Shown here: positions 1 through 6,018 of the stretch, in pieces
How positions within the stretch are numbered: position 1 is the stretch's first letter
How the letters are laid out: each line of letters begins with the position of its first letter
Assembly (NCBI GenBank): GCA_012032075.1
Contig: JAAURU010000177.1
Location: forward strand, 1-7,477
Reading direction: 5' to 3'
Source of the DNA: Flavobacterium sp.
GTDB taxonomy: Bacteria; Bacteroidota; Bacteroidia; Flavobacteriales; Flavobacteriaceae
DNA length: 7,477 bases
Translations under genes and position numbers: made by a program
Notes under the pieces: model-generated
What the model was told of the DNA's origin: nothing
Database searches by the model: none
What the model saw: the letters and a program-made list of their open reading frames with translations, nothing else

Positions 1-133
1 GCTTGATTTCTTAACATCTAAGCCGATTAATAAAATGGTTTTTATCCTGAAATTTTTCAGATAAAATCATTTCATAAACAGTCATTAATGCTGACAAACC
101 TGAACCCGTAAATATGTAATTATAGTGTTTCAC
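1..133 (-). CDS. crtY: lycopene cyclase, N-terminal fragment (window edge, one frameshift)
   Basis: CrtY-type lycopene cyclases close the ends of lycopene to beta-rings in carotenoid synthesis and carry an N-terminal dinucleotide-binding fold. Read on the minus strand from a GTG at 131-133, the product begins (M)KHYNYIFTGSGLSALMTVYE, the typical start of flavobacterial CrtY; GSGLSA is the glycine-rich nucleotide-binding turn. About 32 residues in, the frame breaks at the T-run 39-43 (an A-run on the coding strand). As written it runs to a stop at 11-13. Removing one base restores DKTILLIGLDVKKSS to the window edge, so an extra base is likely. The GTG start is forced: an in-frame TGA lies two codons upstream. 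The gene is divergent from the PAS gene. Only about 45 residues are visible, so the family call rests on the N-terminus alone. Confidence 0.75.
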
Positions 134-137
134 TTTT

Positions 138-169
138 CAAAGATATTGAAATGAACCAACATTTAACAA
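138..169 (-). promoter_or_regulatory. Bacteroidota-type promoter for crtY
   Basis: On the minus strand TATCTTTG (138-145) matches the Bacteroidota -7 consensus TAnnTTTG exactly. TTG (167-169) lies 21 bp upstream, in the accepted spacing for the -33 element. The -7 box ends only 4 bp before the GTG start, so transcription would begin at or next to the start codon. Confidence 0.5.
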
Positions 170-232
170 GATTTATTCCATCAAACAAACGTTAAACCTT
201 ATCAACAAACTTTTATTATTCATTTAATGTAT

Positions 233-240
233 TAATTTTG
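233..240 (+). promoter_or_regulatory. Bacteroidota-type -7 element for the PAS gene
   Basis: TAATTTTG matches TAnnTTTG exactly and lies 19 bp upstream of the ATG at 260. The -33 region is only a weak T-rich stretch around 211-214. The rest of 134-259 is AT-rich intergenic DNA with no further gene seen. Confidence 0.5.
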
Positions 241-259
241 AGTTATAAATAAGAATATT

Positions 260-745
260 ATGCTTAAAGAATACGACAAAGCATGGGCAATATATCAAGA
301 AAGTTTGTCTATCTTACCATTGCCATTATTAAGTTGGGAATTTTATAATTTACCACGTGCAGAACAAAAAGAGTTTAACAACATACAAGCAAATTGGTCT
401 GAAAAGGTTGATTATGCCAAAGTTAAAAACAGTAAACCTCTTGCCGTTTTAGTTACTGATGCCAATTTAAAAATAATTTTTGCTTCTACTAATATTACAG
501 AAATGAATGGTTATGATTACAAAGAAATTATTGGTAATTCTCCAAAAATGTTTCAAGGAAAAGACACTTCATTAGAAAGTAGAAAAAACATTCGTATCGC
601 AGTTGAAAATTTACAACCTTTTAAAGAAGTCATCTTGAATTACAAGAAAAATGGCGAAACCTATTTGTGTCAAATTGAAGCTTATCCTAAATTTGATAAA
701 CAAGGTAATTTTGTGAATTATATTGCTTTTGAAACGGCTGCTTAA
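260..745 (+). CDS. stand-alone PAS domain protein, LOV-like without the photoactive cysteine
   Basis: A 161-residue soluble protein with no output domain. Residues 1-55 are a charged, aromatic-rich N-terminal extension that I do not recognise. Residues about 58-159 form one PAS domain: beta strands at LAVLVTD and KIIFAS, a helix ending in the loop GNSPKMFQG (92-100), then EVILNYKKNG (123-132) and a last strand FVNYIAFE. The pattern tracks LOV domains (GxNCRFLQG, then NYxKxG), but the adduct-forming Cys is Pro95, the next Arg is Lys96, and the second flavin-contacting Asn is replaced; Gln99 and Asn127 remain. It probably senses through another ligand or acts as a protein-interaction module; a flavin is not excluded. 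The frame is intact, and it converges with the receptor gene with only 4 bp between stop codons. PAS call firm, function unknown. Confidence 0.85.
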   Translation: MLKEYDKAWAIYQESLSILPLPLLSWEFYNLPRAEQKEFNNIQANWSEKVDYAKVKNSKPLAVLVTDANLKIIFASTNITEMNGYDYKEIIGNSPKMFQGKDTSLESRKNIRIAVENLQPFKEVILNYKKNGETYLCQIEAYPKFDKQGNFVNYIAFETAA

Positions 746-749
746 ACAA

Positions 750-2999
750 CTAATCTATTTTATATCTTAAACCTAAAAACGCTCTTATTCCTTGATTAGG
801 AGCGTAAACATAACTTGGGTCAAAAGTTAATGCGTATGGATTGTTTGGGGTTGATGTTGCATTTCCATTAGCATCAAAAACCACTTCTTTATCAAAAGGG
901 TCATTCGCTCTAGCGATTAAAAACGAATTATTTTTATTAGGTGTCCAATTTAATAGGTTTTTTACACCACCATATAATTCGAAACGGTTGAAATTTTTAT
1001 AGGTAAATTGGATATTTTGAATACTCCAAAAATGGGAGTATTCACTTCTAGGATCTAAATCTCCTAATAAAGGCAAACGCATAGGACCGTATAAATTTCC
1101 AGTATAATCTATAGACGCATTCCATTTTATAAGGTCATAAGAAATTCCCCAGGTAGCACTGAATTTTTCCGTTAAAATAGGAGGTGGTAACAATACCATT
1201 TCTGCTGTTTTTTGATTCTAAAGCTGTAAAACCTACCATTGTTTTCAGTCCAAAAGGGAAAATGAGTTCTACATTTCCTGTTACACCATACGTTTTCGAA
1301 TAACCGTTTAAATTGCTATAGATAATTTGATTAGGATTAGTATCGTAATCGGGTAAAATTTTGTATTTTAAATGGGTGAACCAACTCGAAAATTCCATTA
1401 CAGAATGAATTCCGTTTCCTATTTCAAACTTTTTCAAATAATTCAAATTTAAGTTATAAGACTTTTCTGGGTTTAATTTTTCGGTTATAATTACTTCTCT
1501 AGAACCAGTTAAAGCAGCATGTTCTTCCGTAAACAAATTAACTACTCTAAAACCTGTCCCAGCATTTATTCTAAAAATGTCATTTTTCGTGGGTTTCCAT
1601 TTGTAAGCAATTCTTGGAGTAAAAATCCTTCCATGAATAGAGTTGTAATCCAATCGCGAACCCAAAAGCAAACTTTTTGATTCGGTAAACTTAATTTCAT
1701 CTTGAATAAAAAAACTACTTATTTTGGTTTTTTCTGGTTGAATGGTTGCTGTTGTATTGTCGTTGTAATATTGGTAACGAAAAGCAGTTCCTACAAGAAA
1801 ATCATGATTTTGAAACGTTTTATCCCAAGTTAGTTGACCAAAAGCGATTTCTTGTTTTGCTAAATAGAAAATGTCTCCATAAACTGAATTTTGATTGTGA
1901 TTGGTATAGGAAAAAGAGGCATTTATATTTTCTGAAACAGGTAATTGGTATTTTCCTAGTAGTTCGTATCGAGTTGTATAAATACTTTCTCCATACACTT
2001 CATCACCTCCACGAAAACCTTTGTTCCATTGCATTTGGCCACCCCAACGATCTTCGTAAAAAAACCGTCCTGCAAAATGGAGTTCTTTTTCGCTTTTTCT
2101 TTTAATAGAAAATTTATTAAAAACTGATATTCTGTCTTGTAACGTTACGTCGGTAAAATCATCATTATTGTTGTCAATTGGGTTGTTGTAATTGTAATAA
2201 TTAACACCTAATAATGACTGAATAGCCTTACCTATCTTATATTTTGCTCCAATATCAATATTATTTTCAAGCCAAGAGGTACTAAAGACATCTGCAAAAA
2301 ATAAAGGAGCGGTTTCAGGACTTTTAGTAATAATGTTTATTAACCCACCAACGGCCTCACTTCCGTAAAGCGATGAAGCAGGTCCTTTCACAATTTCGAT
2401 TCGGTCAATTAATGAATTTGGAATTCCAGATAAACCATACACCGTAGATAAACCACTTACAATAGGCATACCATCAATAGTTACCATAGTATAAGGTCCT
2501 TCTAAACCATTAATGTGAATATCTCCCGTATTACAAATATTACAATTCAATTGTGGACGAACACCATTTACATTTTGTAAGGCTTCAAAAATATTAGGTG
2601 TGGGGTTTTTCTTTAAAAACGTAGCCGAATAAACTTCAACTGGAACAGGAGTTTCTAATCTTGAAACCGCTTTTAAAGTCCCAGTAACTACAACTTCGTC
2701 TAAAGTTTGATTTTCTTCAAGCGTAATATTAATTGTAATTTCAGGCTCATTATTTATAGTAATATTCTTTTTTTGGGGTTTAAACCCAATGAATGAGTAG
2801 GTAATAGAATAGGTACCCTTTGGAATATCTTTTATTATATAAAACCCATTTTCATCTGAATTTACTCCTTTTCAATCACTGAAATAAATACAGAAGCGAA
2901 AGCAATGGCTTCTCCATTTGAAATAATTCTCCCTTTAATTGTGGTTTGAGAAAAGCAAACGAATGAAGTAAAAAGCAATAGCAAAAATATTTTTTTCAT
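750..2999 (-). CDS. TonB-dependent outer-membrane receptor, metal/siderophore-type (two frameshifts)
   Basis: Outer-membrane beta-barrel that imports a metal or metal chelate using energy from TonB-ExbBD. Repaired length is about 749 residues, normal for the family. In order: signal peptide 1-18 (MKKIFLLLLF..VCFSQ), carboxypeptidase-regulatory-like beta-sandwich about 20-97, TonB box region TLDEVVVTG (99-107), plug about 115-230 with INGLEGPYTMVTIDGMPIV and IEIVKGPASSLYGSEAVGG, then the barrel with a late YGGVKNLLNW segment, ending RYKID. A conserved-looking CNIC pair sits in the plug at Cys153/Cys156 (2533-2544). Frame breaks: T-run 2869-2872 (one base short, coding frame stops just after) and T-run 1208-1213 (one base long). 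Both repair to continuous homologous-looking sequence. It is divergent from a DtxR-family regulator, with a palindrome over its promoter. The ligand cannot be assigned; iron, manganese, zinc and copper chelates are all possible. Confidence 0.9.
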
Positions 3000-3013
3000 T
3001 TTAGTTTAAATAT

Positions 3014-3035
3014 ATTTTTAGACAAAACTAAAAAT
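3014..3035. promoter_or_regulatory. perfect inverted repeat, candidate DtxR-family operator
   Basis: ATTTTTAG (3014-3021) and CTAAAAAT (3028-3035) are perfect 8-bp inverted arms around a 6-bp centre. Total size, AT-rich outer arms and TTAG/CTAA inner ends resemble operators of DtxR-family repressors. It covers the -7 element of the receptor gene, so a bound protein would block that promoter. The regulator encoded from 3090 is the obvious candidate. Binding itself is inference. Confidence 0.5.
3023..3030 (-). promoter_or_regulatory. Bacteroidota-type -7 element for the receptor gene
   Basis: Read on the minus strand, TAGTTTTG matches TAnnTTTG exactly and lies 23 bp upstream of the receptor ATG at 2997-2999. 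No clear TTG is present at the -33 distance. It is embedded in the palindrome 3014-3035. Confidence 0.5.
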
Positions 3036-3044
3036 TATTTTTAC

Positions 3045-3068
3045 AAATAACGAAATTAATTGTTATTT
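3045..3068. promoter_or_regulatory. second inverted repeat over the regulator promoter
   Basis: AAATAAC (3045-3051) and GTTATTT (3062-3068) are perfect 7-bp inverted arms with a 10-bp spacer. The right arm overlaps the -7 element of the regulator gene. It differs in sequence from the repeat at 3014-3035. In DNA this AT-rich such a repeat could arise by chance, so this is a weaker operator candidate. Confidence 0.3.
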
Positions 3069-3071
3069 TTG
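3064..3071 (+). promoter_or_regulatory. Bacteroidota-type -7 element for the regulator-ZIP operon
   Basis: TATTTTTG matches TAnnTTTG exactly, 18 bp upstream of the ATG at 3090. The -33 region is T-rich but has no clear TTG. Confidence 0.5.
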
Positions 3072-3089
3072 ATAAAATTTTTATTTAGA

Positions 3090-3735
3090 ATGACCATTTC
3101 AGAGGAAAATTATTTAAAAGTAATCTATCATTATCCTTAGTTTCACCAAAAGGAGTAAACACAAATGCTATTGCAGGAATGTTAGAAACAAAAGCCTCTT
3201 CTGTAACTGATATGATTAAAAAATTAGCAGATAAAGATTTAGTTAGTTATATCAAATATCAAGGTGTTTCGTTAACAGAAAAAGGCATGTATTTAGCCAA
3301 AATGATTGTGAGAAAGCATCGTTTATGGGAAGTTTTTTTAGTGGAAAAATTGAAATTTTCTTGGGATGAGGTTCATGAAATCGCAGAAGAATTGGAACAC
3401 ATAAAATCGGAAAAACTAATTAATAAATTAGATAATTTTTAGGATTCCCAAATTTTGACCCACACGGTGACCCCATTCCTGATGCAAATGGACAAATAAA
3501 AAAAGTACAAAAGAAATTACTTTCAGAAGTCTCATTAGCAACTGAATTTCAGTGTGTAGGCGTTAAAGATACATCAGTAGATTTTTTACAATTTCTAGAT
3601 AAAAAAGGCATTGCTTTGGGCACTTTTATAACCGTTTTAGAAAAGGAATCTTTTGATGAAACCTTAAAAATTAAATTGAATAATAAAGTAATTACAATAT
3701 CAAATAAAATAGCAACTAATTTATATGTACAATAA
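3090..3735 (+). CDS. DtxR/MntR-family metal-dependent transcriptional regulator (two frameshifts)
   Basis: Cytoplasmic metalloregulator that represses metal-uptake genes when loaded with Fe(II) or Mn(II). The repaired protein is about 215 residues, the usual three-domain size: winged helix about 1-64 (MTISEENYLK..; recognition region TKASSVTDMIKKL), metal-binding/dimerisation helices about 65-140 (RKHRLWEVFL, EELEHI, DPHGDPIPD), and a FeoA/SH3-like C-terminal domain about 143-215. Likely metal ligands by alignment from memory: Asn7, His77, Glu81, Glu100, Glu103, His104. Frame breaks: TT at 3131-3132 (one T short; stop at 3138-3140) and T-run 3436-3440 (one T short; stop at 3440-3442). The two repaired junctions read YHLSLVSPKGVN and DNFLGFPNFDPHGDP. 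The ATG at 3090 gives the family N-terminus. Stop is 2 bp before the ZIP start, implying co-transcription. Iron versus manganese response is not decidable. Confidence 0.9.
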
Positions 3736-3737
3736 TT

Positions 3738-4556
3738 ATGTTTGACCAATTAATACATTATTTAGAAGGAATTGATCCAATATTAGCAGCTTTGTATGCT
3801 ACATTGTTTACCTGGTTAGTTACTGCTGCTGGAGCATCATTTGTATTCTTTTTTAAAAATATGAATAGAGCCGTTTTAGATGGCATGCTAGGTTTTACTG
3901 GTGGAGTTATGGTTGCAGCTAGTTACTGGAGTTTACTTTCTCCAGCAATTGATATGAGCAAAGGAGAAGGTTTTATAAAAGTAATGCCTGCTGCTGTTGG
4001 ATTTTTAATGGGAGCACTGTTTTTGTTTGCATTAGATAAAACATTACCTCATATTCATATTAATTTTAAAGAAAGTGAAGGAATAAAATCGCCTTGGCAA
4101 CGAACAACTTTATTGGTCTTAGCAATTACTTTACATAATATTCCAGAAGGATTAGCTGTTGGTGTACTTTTTGGAGGAGTAGCTGCGGGAATTCCAGAAG
4201 CTTCAATAGCAGGAGCGGTTACTTTAGCAATAGGAATTGGGATTCAAAATTTCCCTGAAGGTATTGCCGTTTCAATGCCATTAAGAAGAATGGGAATGAG
4301 CAGAAGAAAAAGTTTTATGTACGGACAAGCTTCTGCAATAGTTGAACCCATTGCTGGTGTTTTAGGAGCTGTTGCTGTCACTTTTTTTACACCTATTTTA
4401 CCTTATGCCTTAGCTTTTGCAGCAGGAGCAATGATTTTTGTGGTAGTTGAAGAGGTAATTCCAGAAACCCAACAAGATAAAAACACAGATATTGCTACCT
4501 TAGGTTTTATTGGAGGTTTTATAGTGATGATGAGTTTAGATGTAGCTTTAGGATAA
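3738..4556 (+). CDS. ZIP-family metal transporter (GufA-like)
   Basis: Inner-membrane carrier for divalent cations (Zn, Fe or Mn) into the cytoplasm. Intact 272 residues, about eight membrane segments: roughly 13-38, 46-68, 83-100, 122-148, 155-180, 194-216, 219-241 and 253-271. The paired ZIP metal-site motifs are present: HNIPEG at 133-138 and QNFPEG at 170-175. Further acidic positions lie in later helices (Glu203 in IVEP; VVEEVIPE 237-244). The second motif has Gln-Asn where many ZIPs have His-Asn, as in GufA-type members. The loop between segments 3 and 4 has a short His pair (HIH, 105-107). It follows the DtxR-family regulator by 2 bp, so metal-dependent control of its own operon is likely. 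Family call is firm; substrate is open. Confidence 0.93.
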   Translation: MFDQLIHYLEGIDPILAALYATLFTWLVTAAGASFVFFFKNMNRAVLDGMLGFTGGVMVAASYWSLLSPAIDMSKGEGFIKVMPAAVGFLMGALFLFALDKTLPHIHINFKESEGIKSPWQRTTLLVLAITLHNIPEGLAVGVLFGGVAAGIPEASIAGAVTLAIGIGIQNFPEGIAVSMPLRRMGMSRRKSFMYGQASAIVEPIAGVLGAVAVTFFTPILPYALAFAAGAMIFVVVEEVIPETQQDKNTDIATLGFIGGFIVMMSLDVALG

Positions 4557-4574
4557 AATCAAATAATATTTGTG

Positions 4575-4582
4575 TATTTTTG
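4575..4582 (+). promoter_or_regulatory. Bacteroidota-type -7 element for the lipoprotein gene
   Basis: TATTTTTG matches TAnnTTTG exactly, 20 bp upstream of the ATG at 4603 and just after the ZIP stop. It suggests the lipoprotein has its own promoter, though read-through from the regulator-ZIP operon is also possible. No clear -33 TTG was seen. Confidence 0.4.
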
Positions 4583-4602
4583 GGTAACTATAAAAAAGAA
4601 AC

Positions 4603-4995
4603 ATGAAAACAATACTTTTATTTTTAACTATTTTTTTAACTCAATGTGCTTCTAAAAACAAAGACACTAATTCTTCTGAAGTAATTGTAGAAAACACAAT
4701 TGAACAGGAAGAGTATCAAATTAAATTACTAAAAGTAATAGCCGATTCTCGTTGTCCCGAAGGAGTAAATTGCGTTTGGGAAGGGCAAGTAGAAATGTCT
4801 GTTGGTGTTTACAAAGGAAATGAACTACTAGAAGAAAAACAATTAGTTGTAAATTCTAGAACAGTTGAAGAAAATGCAACTTGGGCAAGTCAATATAGTA
4901 AAAAAACTATAACGTTTATTGGAGTTTTACCGGCAAGAGTTAAAGATACTCCAATTTATGAAAGTGATTATAAATTGTTGATAAAGTATGATTAA
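4603..4995 (+). CDS. small lipoprotein with DSRCPxGxxCxW motif, function unknown
   Basis: 130 residues. The N-terminus (MKTILLFLTIFLTQC) is a type II signal peptide with the lipid-bearing cysteine at Cys15, so the protein should be anchored to the periplasmic face of a membrane or exposed on the cell surface. An acidic linker follows (to about 38), then a compact beta-rich domain beginning YQIKLLKV. Its hallmark is DSRCPEGVNCVWEGQVEM (48-65), with Cys51 and Cys57 six apart. I know this motif from uncharacterised Bacteroidota proteins; the two cysteines could form a disulphide or bind metal. Its last stop bases overlap the stop of the oppositely oriented FeoB-associated gene. It lies between two metal-transport operons, but no role is established. 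Confidence 0.85.
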   Translation: MKTILLFLTIFLTQCASKNKDTNSSEVIVENTIEQEEYQIKLLKVIADSRCPEGVNCVWEGQVEMSVGVYKGNELLEEKQLVVNSRTVEENATWASQYSKKTITFIGVLPARVKDTPIYESDYKLLIKYD

Positions 4996-5120
4996 TGACA
5001 AGCGCAATCATCTCCACAAGAGCCAGTTTTTTTAGGTTTCTTTTTCCAAAGAAATTTACGAACTAAAAAACCTACCGCAATGGCAAGCGTAATGTAAACT
5101 AATATTTTCTGAATATCCAT
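4992..5120 (-). CDS. FeoB-associated Cys-rich membrane protein, 42 residues
   Basis: A very small bitopic inner-membrane protein of the kind encoded beside feoB. It begins MDIQKILVYITLAIAVGFLV, one membrane helix at about 5-22, followed by a basic stretch (RKFLWKKKPKK, 21-31) and a C-terminal cysteine cluster SCGDDCACH with Cys35, Cys39 and Cys41 plus a final His42. By the positive-inside rule the basic and Cys-rich tail should be cytoplasmic, where it could bind iron or interact with FeoB. It is the last gene of the minus-strand feo operon, starting 9 bp after the preceding stop. Its TAA overlaps the opposing lipoprotein's TAA. The frame is intact. Family identity is good; the molecular role of such proteins is not settled. 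Confidence 0.85.
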   Translation of the reverse strand: MDIQKILVYITLAIAVGFLVRKFLWKKKPKKTGSCGDDCACH

Positions 5121-5129
5121 AATTTATTT

Positions 5130-5980
5130 TTAAAAGTAAATTCCAGCACCTAAAGTTATAAAATTATATGTAGGTGTGCCAATTTTTAAATGTTCATAAC
5201 CTAATGCAAAGAAATAATTTTTCTTATGATATTTTGTTTGTAATTCAAAAGCATTAACCGGACGTGTATTTATTTTACTCCATTTTGCAATTCCAGAAAA
5301 ACTAATGTTTTTATTTAAAAAATAATCTGAACTCACTCCATAAGTAAAACCTGCTTTTCTTACATCATTTCCTATATAACTTACTCCTAAATTCCAACCT
5401 AAATTAAATTTATCTAGCCTAATTCTATCATAACCTAGTGTAAAATGAGAAAAATTGAGTTGGGAACTAGTATTATTTATTCGGTCAAATTCGAATAAAT
5501 GTCTAAAATCGGTTTGAAGATAAAAATATTGGAAAGGTCTAATTTTTATTTTTAAGTGGTTTCCCAATAAATTATTGCTATTGTACATAAAAGTATCTTC
5601 AATATCTAATCTCACTTTACATTTAGACAAACTATCACTACTATTATAATTTCCGTAATTACCATTTTATAGGGATAATGACTTAAATTATTGTACAAAT
5701 GATTCTCATTATAATAATCACCTACAATTCCATATTTTACAACACCATAAGTAGTATAAACAAAAATATATGCAGCAATTTCTACCAAGAGACTTTCCCC
5801 AAAACTATTTGAGGTTGATGAATTGCTACTTGAAGATACAGGAGTAATAGTACTTTGATAATTAACACCTGATTGTTCAGTTAATTCTTCCTTTGATTTT
5901 TCAATTTTGTTTTGTCCAAAATTAGCAGTTACAACAAATAACATACTCAATAATAGAATTGAAGTATTTTTTGAAATCAT
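5130..5980 (-). CDS. outer-membrane-type beta protein inside the feo operon, unnamed (one frameshift)
   Basis: I do not recognise a named family. The repaired protein is about 283 residues. It has a signal peptide (MISKNTSILLLSMLFVVTANFGQ, cleavage near residue 23 in two parts: MISKNTSILL and LSMLFVVTANFGQ), a charged linker, a serine-rich stretch (47-59), and an aromatic-rich hydrophobic region (about 63-90, ending GIVGDYY). From about 120 to the end come alternating amphipathic strands rich in Tyr/Phe, closing with GAGIYF; a C-terminal Phe is typical of outer-membrane barrels. The frame breaks at T-run 5665-5668 (one base short): upstream the reading stops after CLNVK, while the repaired reading joins HYPYK to NGNYGNYNSSDSLSKCKV. 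The start at 5978-5980 gives the best signal peptide; an in-frame ATG at 5999-6001 is possible. It lies 38 bp after feoB and 9 bp before the Cys-rich gene, so a role in ferrous iron uptake is inferred from position only. Confidence 0.7.
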
Positions 5981-6018
5981 ATAAAGTTTTTTACAAAACA
6001 TCAAAAATCAAGCCATTT

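Noticed and set aside
162..196. TTTAAC ... GTTAAA inverted repeat between crtY and the PAS gene.
   Set aside because: Six-base arms separated by 23 bp in very AT-rich DNA are expected by chance; no link to either promoter element.
779..805. Hairpin ACGCTC / GAGCGT with a T-run beyond it on the minus strand, terminator-like.
   Set aside because: It lies inside the last codons of the receptor gene, before its stop, so it would cut the message short. On the plus strand no T-run follows it. Probably coding sequence by chance.
1746..2105. Plus-strand open frame of 119 codons inside the receptor gene.
   Set aside because: It is antisense to continuous, well-matched receptor barrel sequence, with no domain and no promoter match; a shadow frame.
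3120..3145. Possible programmed frameshift in the regulator near its start.
   Set aside because: The site is a plain CATTA with no slippery heptamer, and a second unrelated break occurs later in the same gene; sequencing error explains both more simply.
3549..3749. Minus-strand open frame opposite the end of the regulator gene.
   Set aside because: It overlaps the C-terminal SH3-like domain of the regulator and the ZIP start; its composition is that of an antisense shadow.
5037..5054. Perfect TTTCTTT-TTCC-AAAGAAA hairpin about 40 bp after the lipoprotein stop.
   Set aside because: It falls in the lysine-codon-rich part of the Cys-rich gene, is almost all A/T, and is not followed by a T-run. 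A terminator role is not supported.
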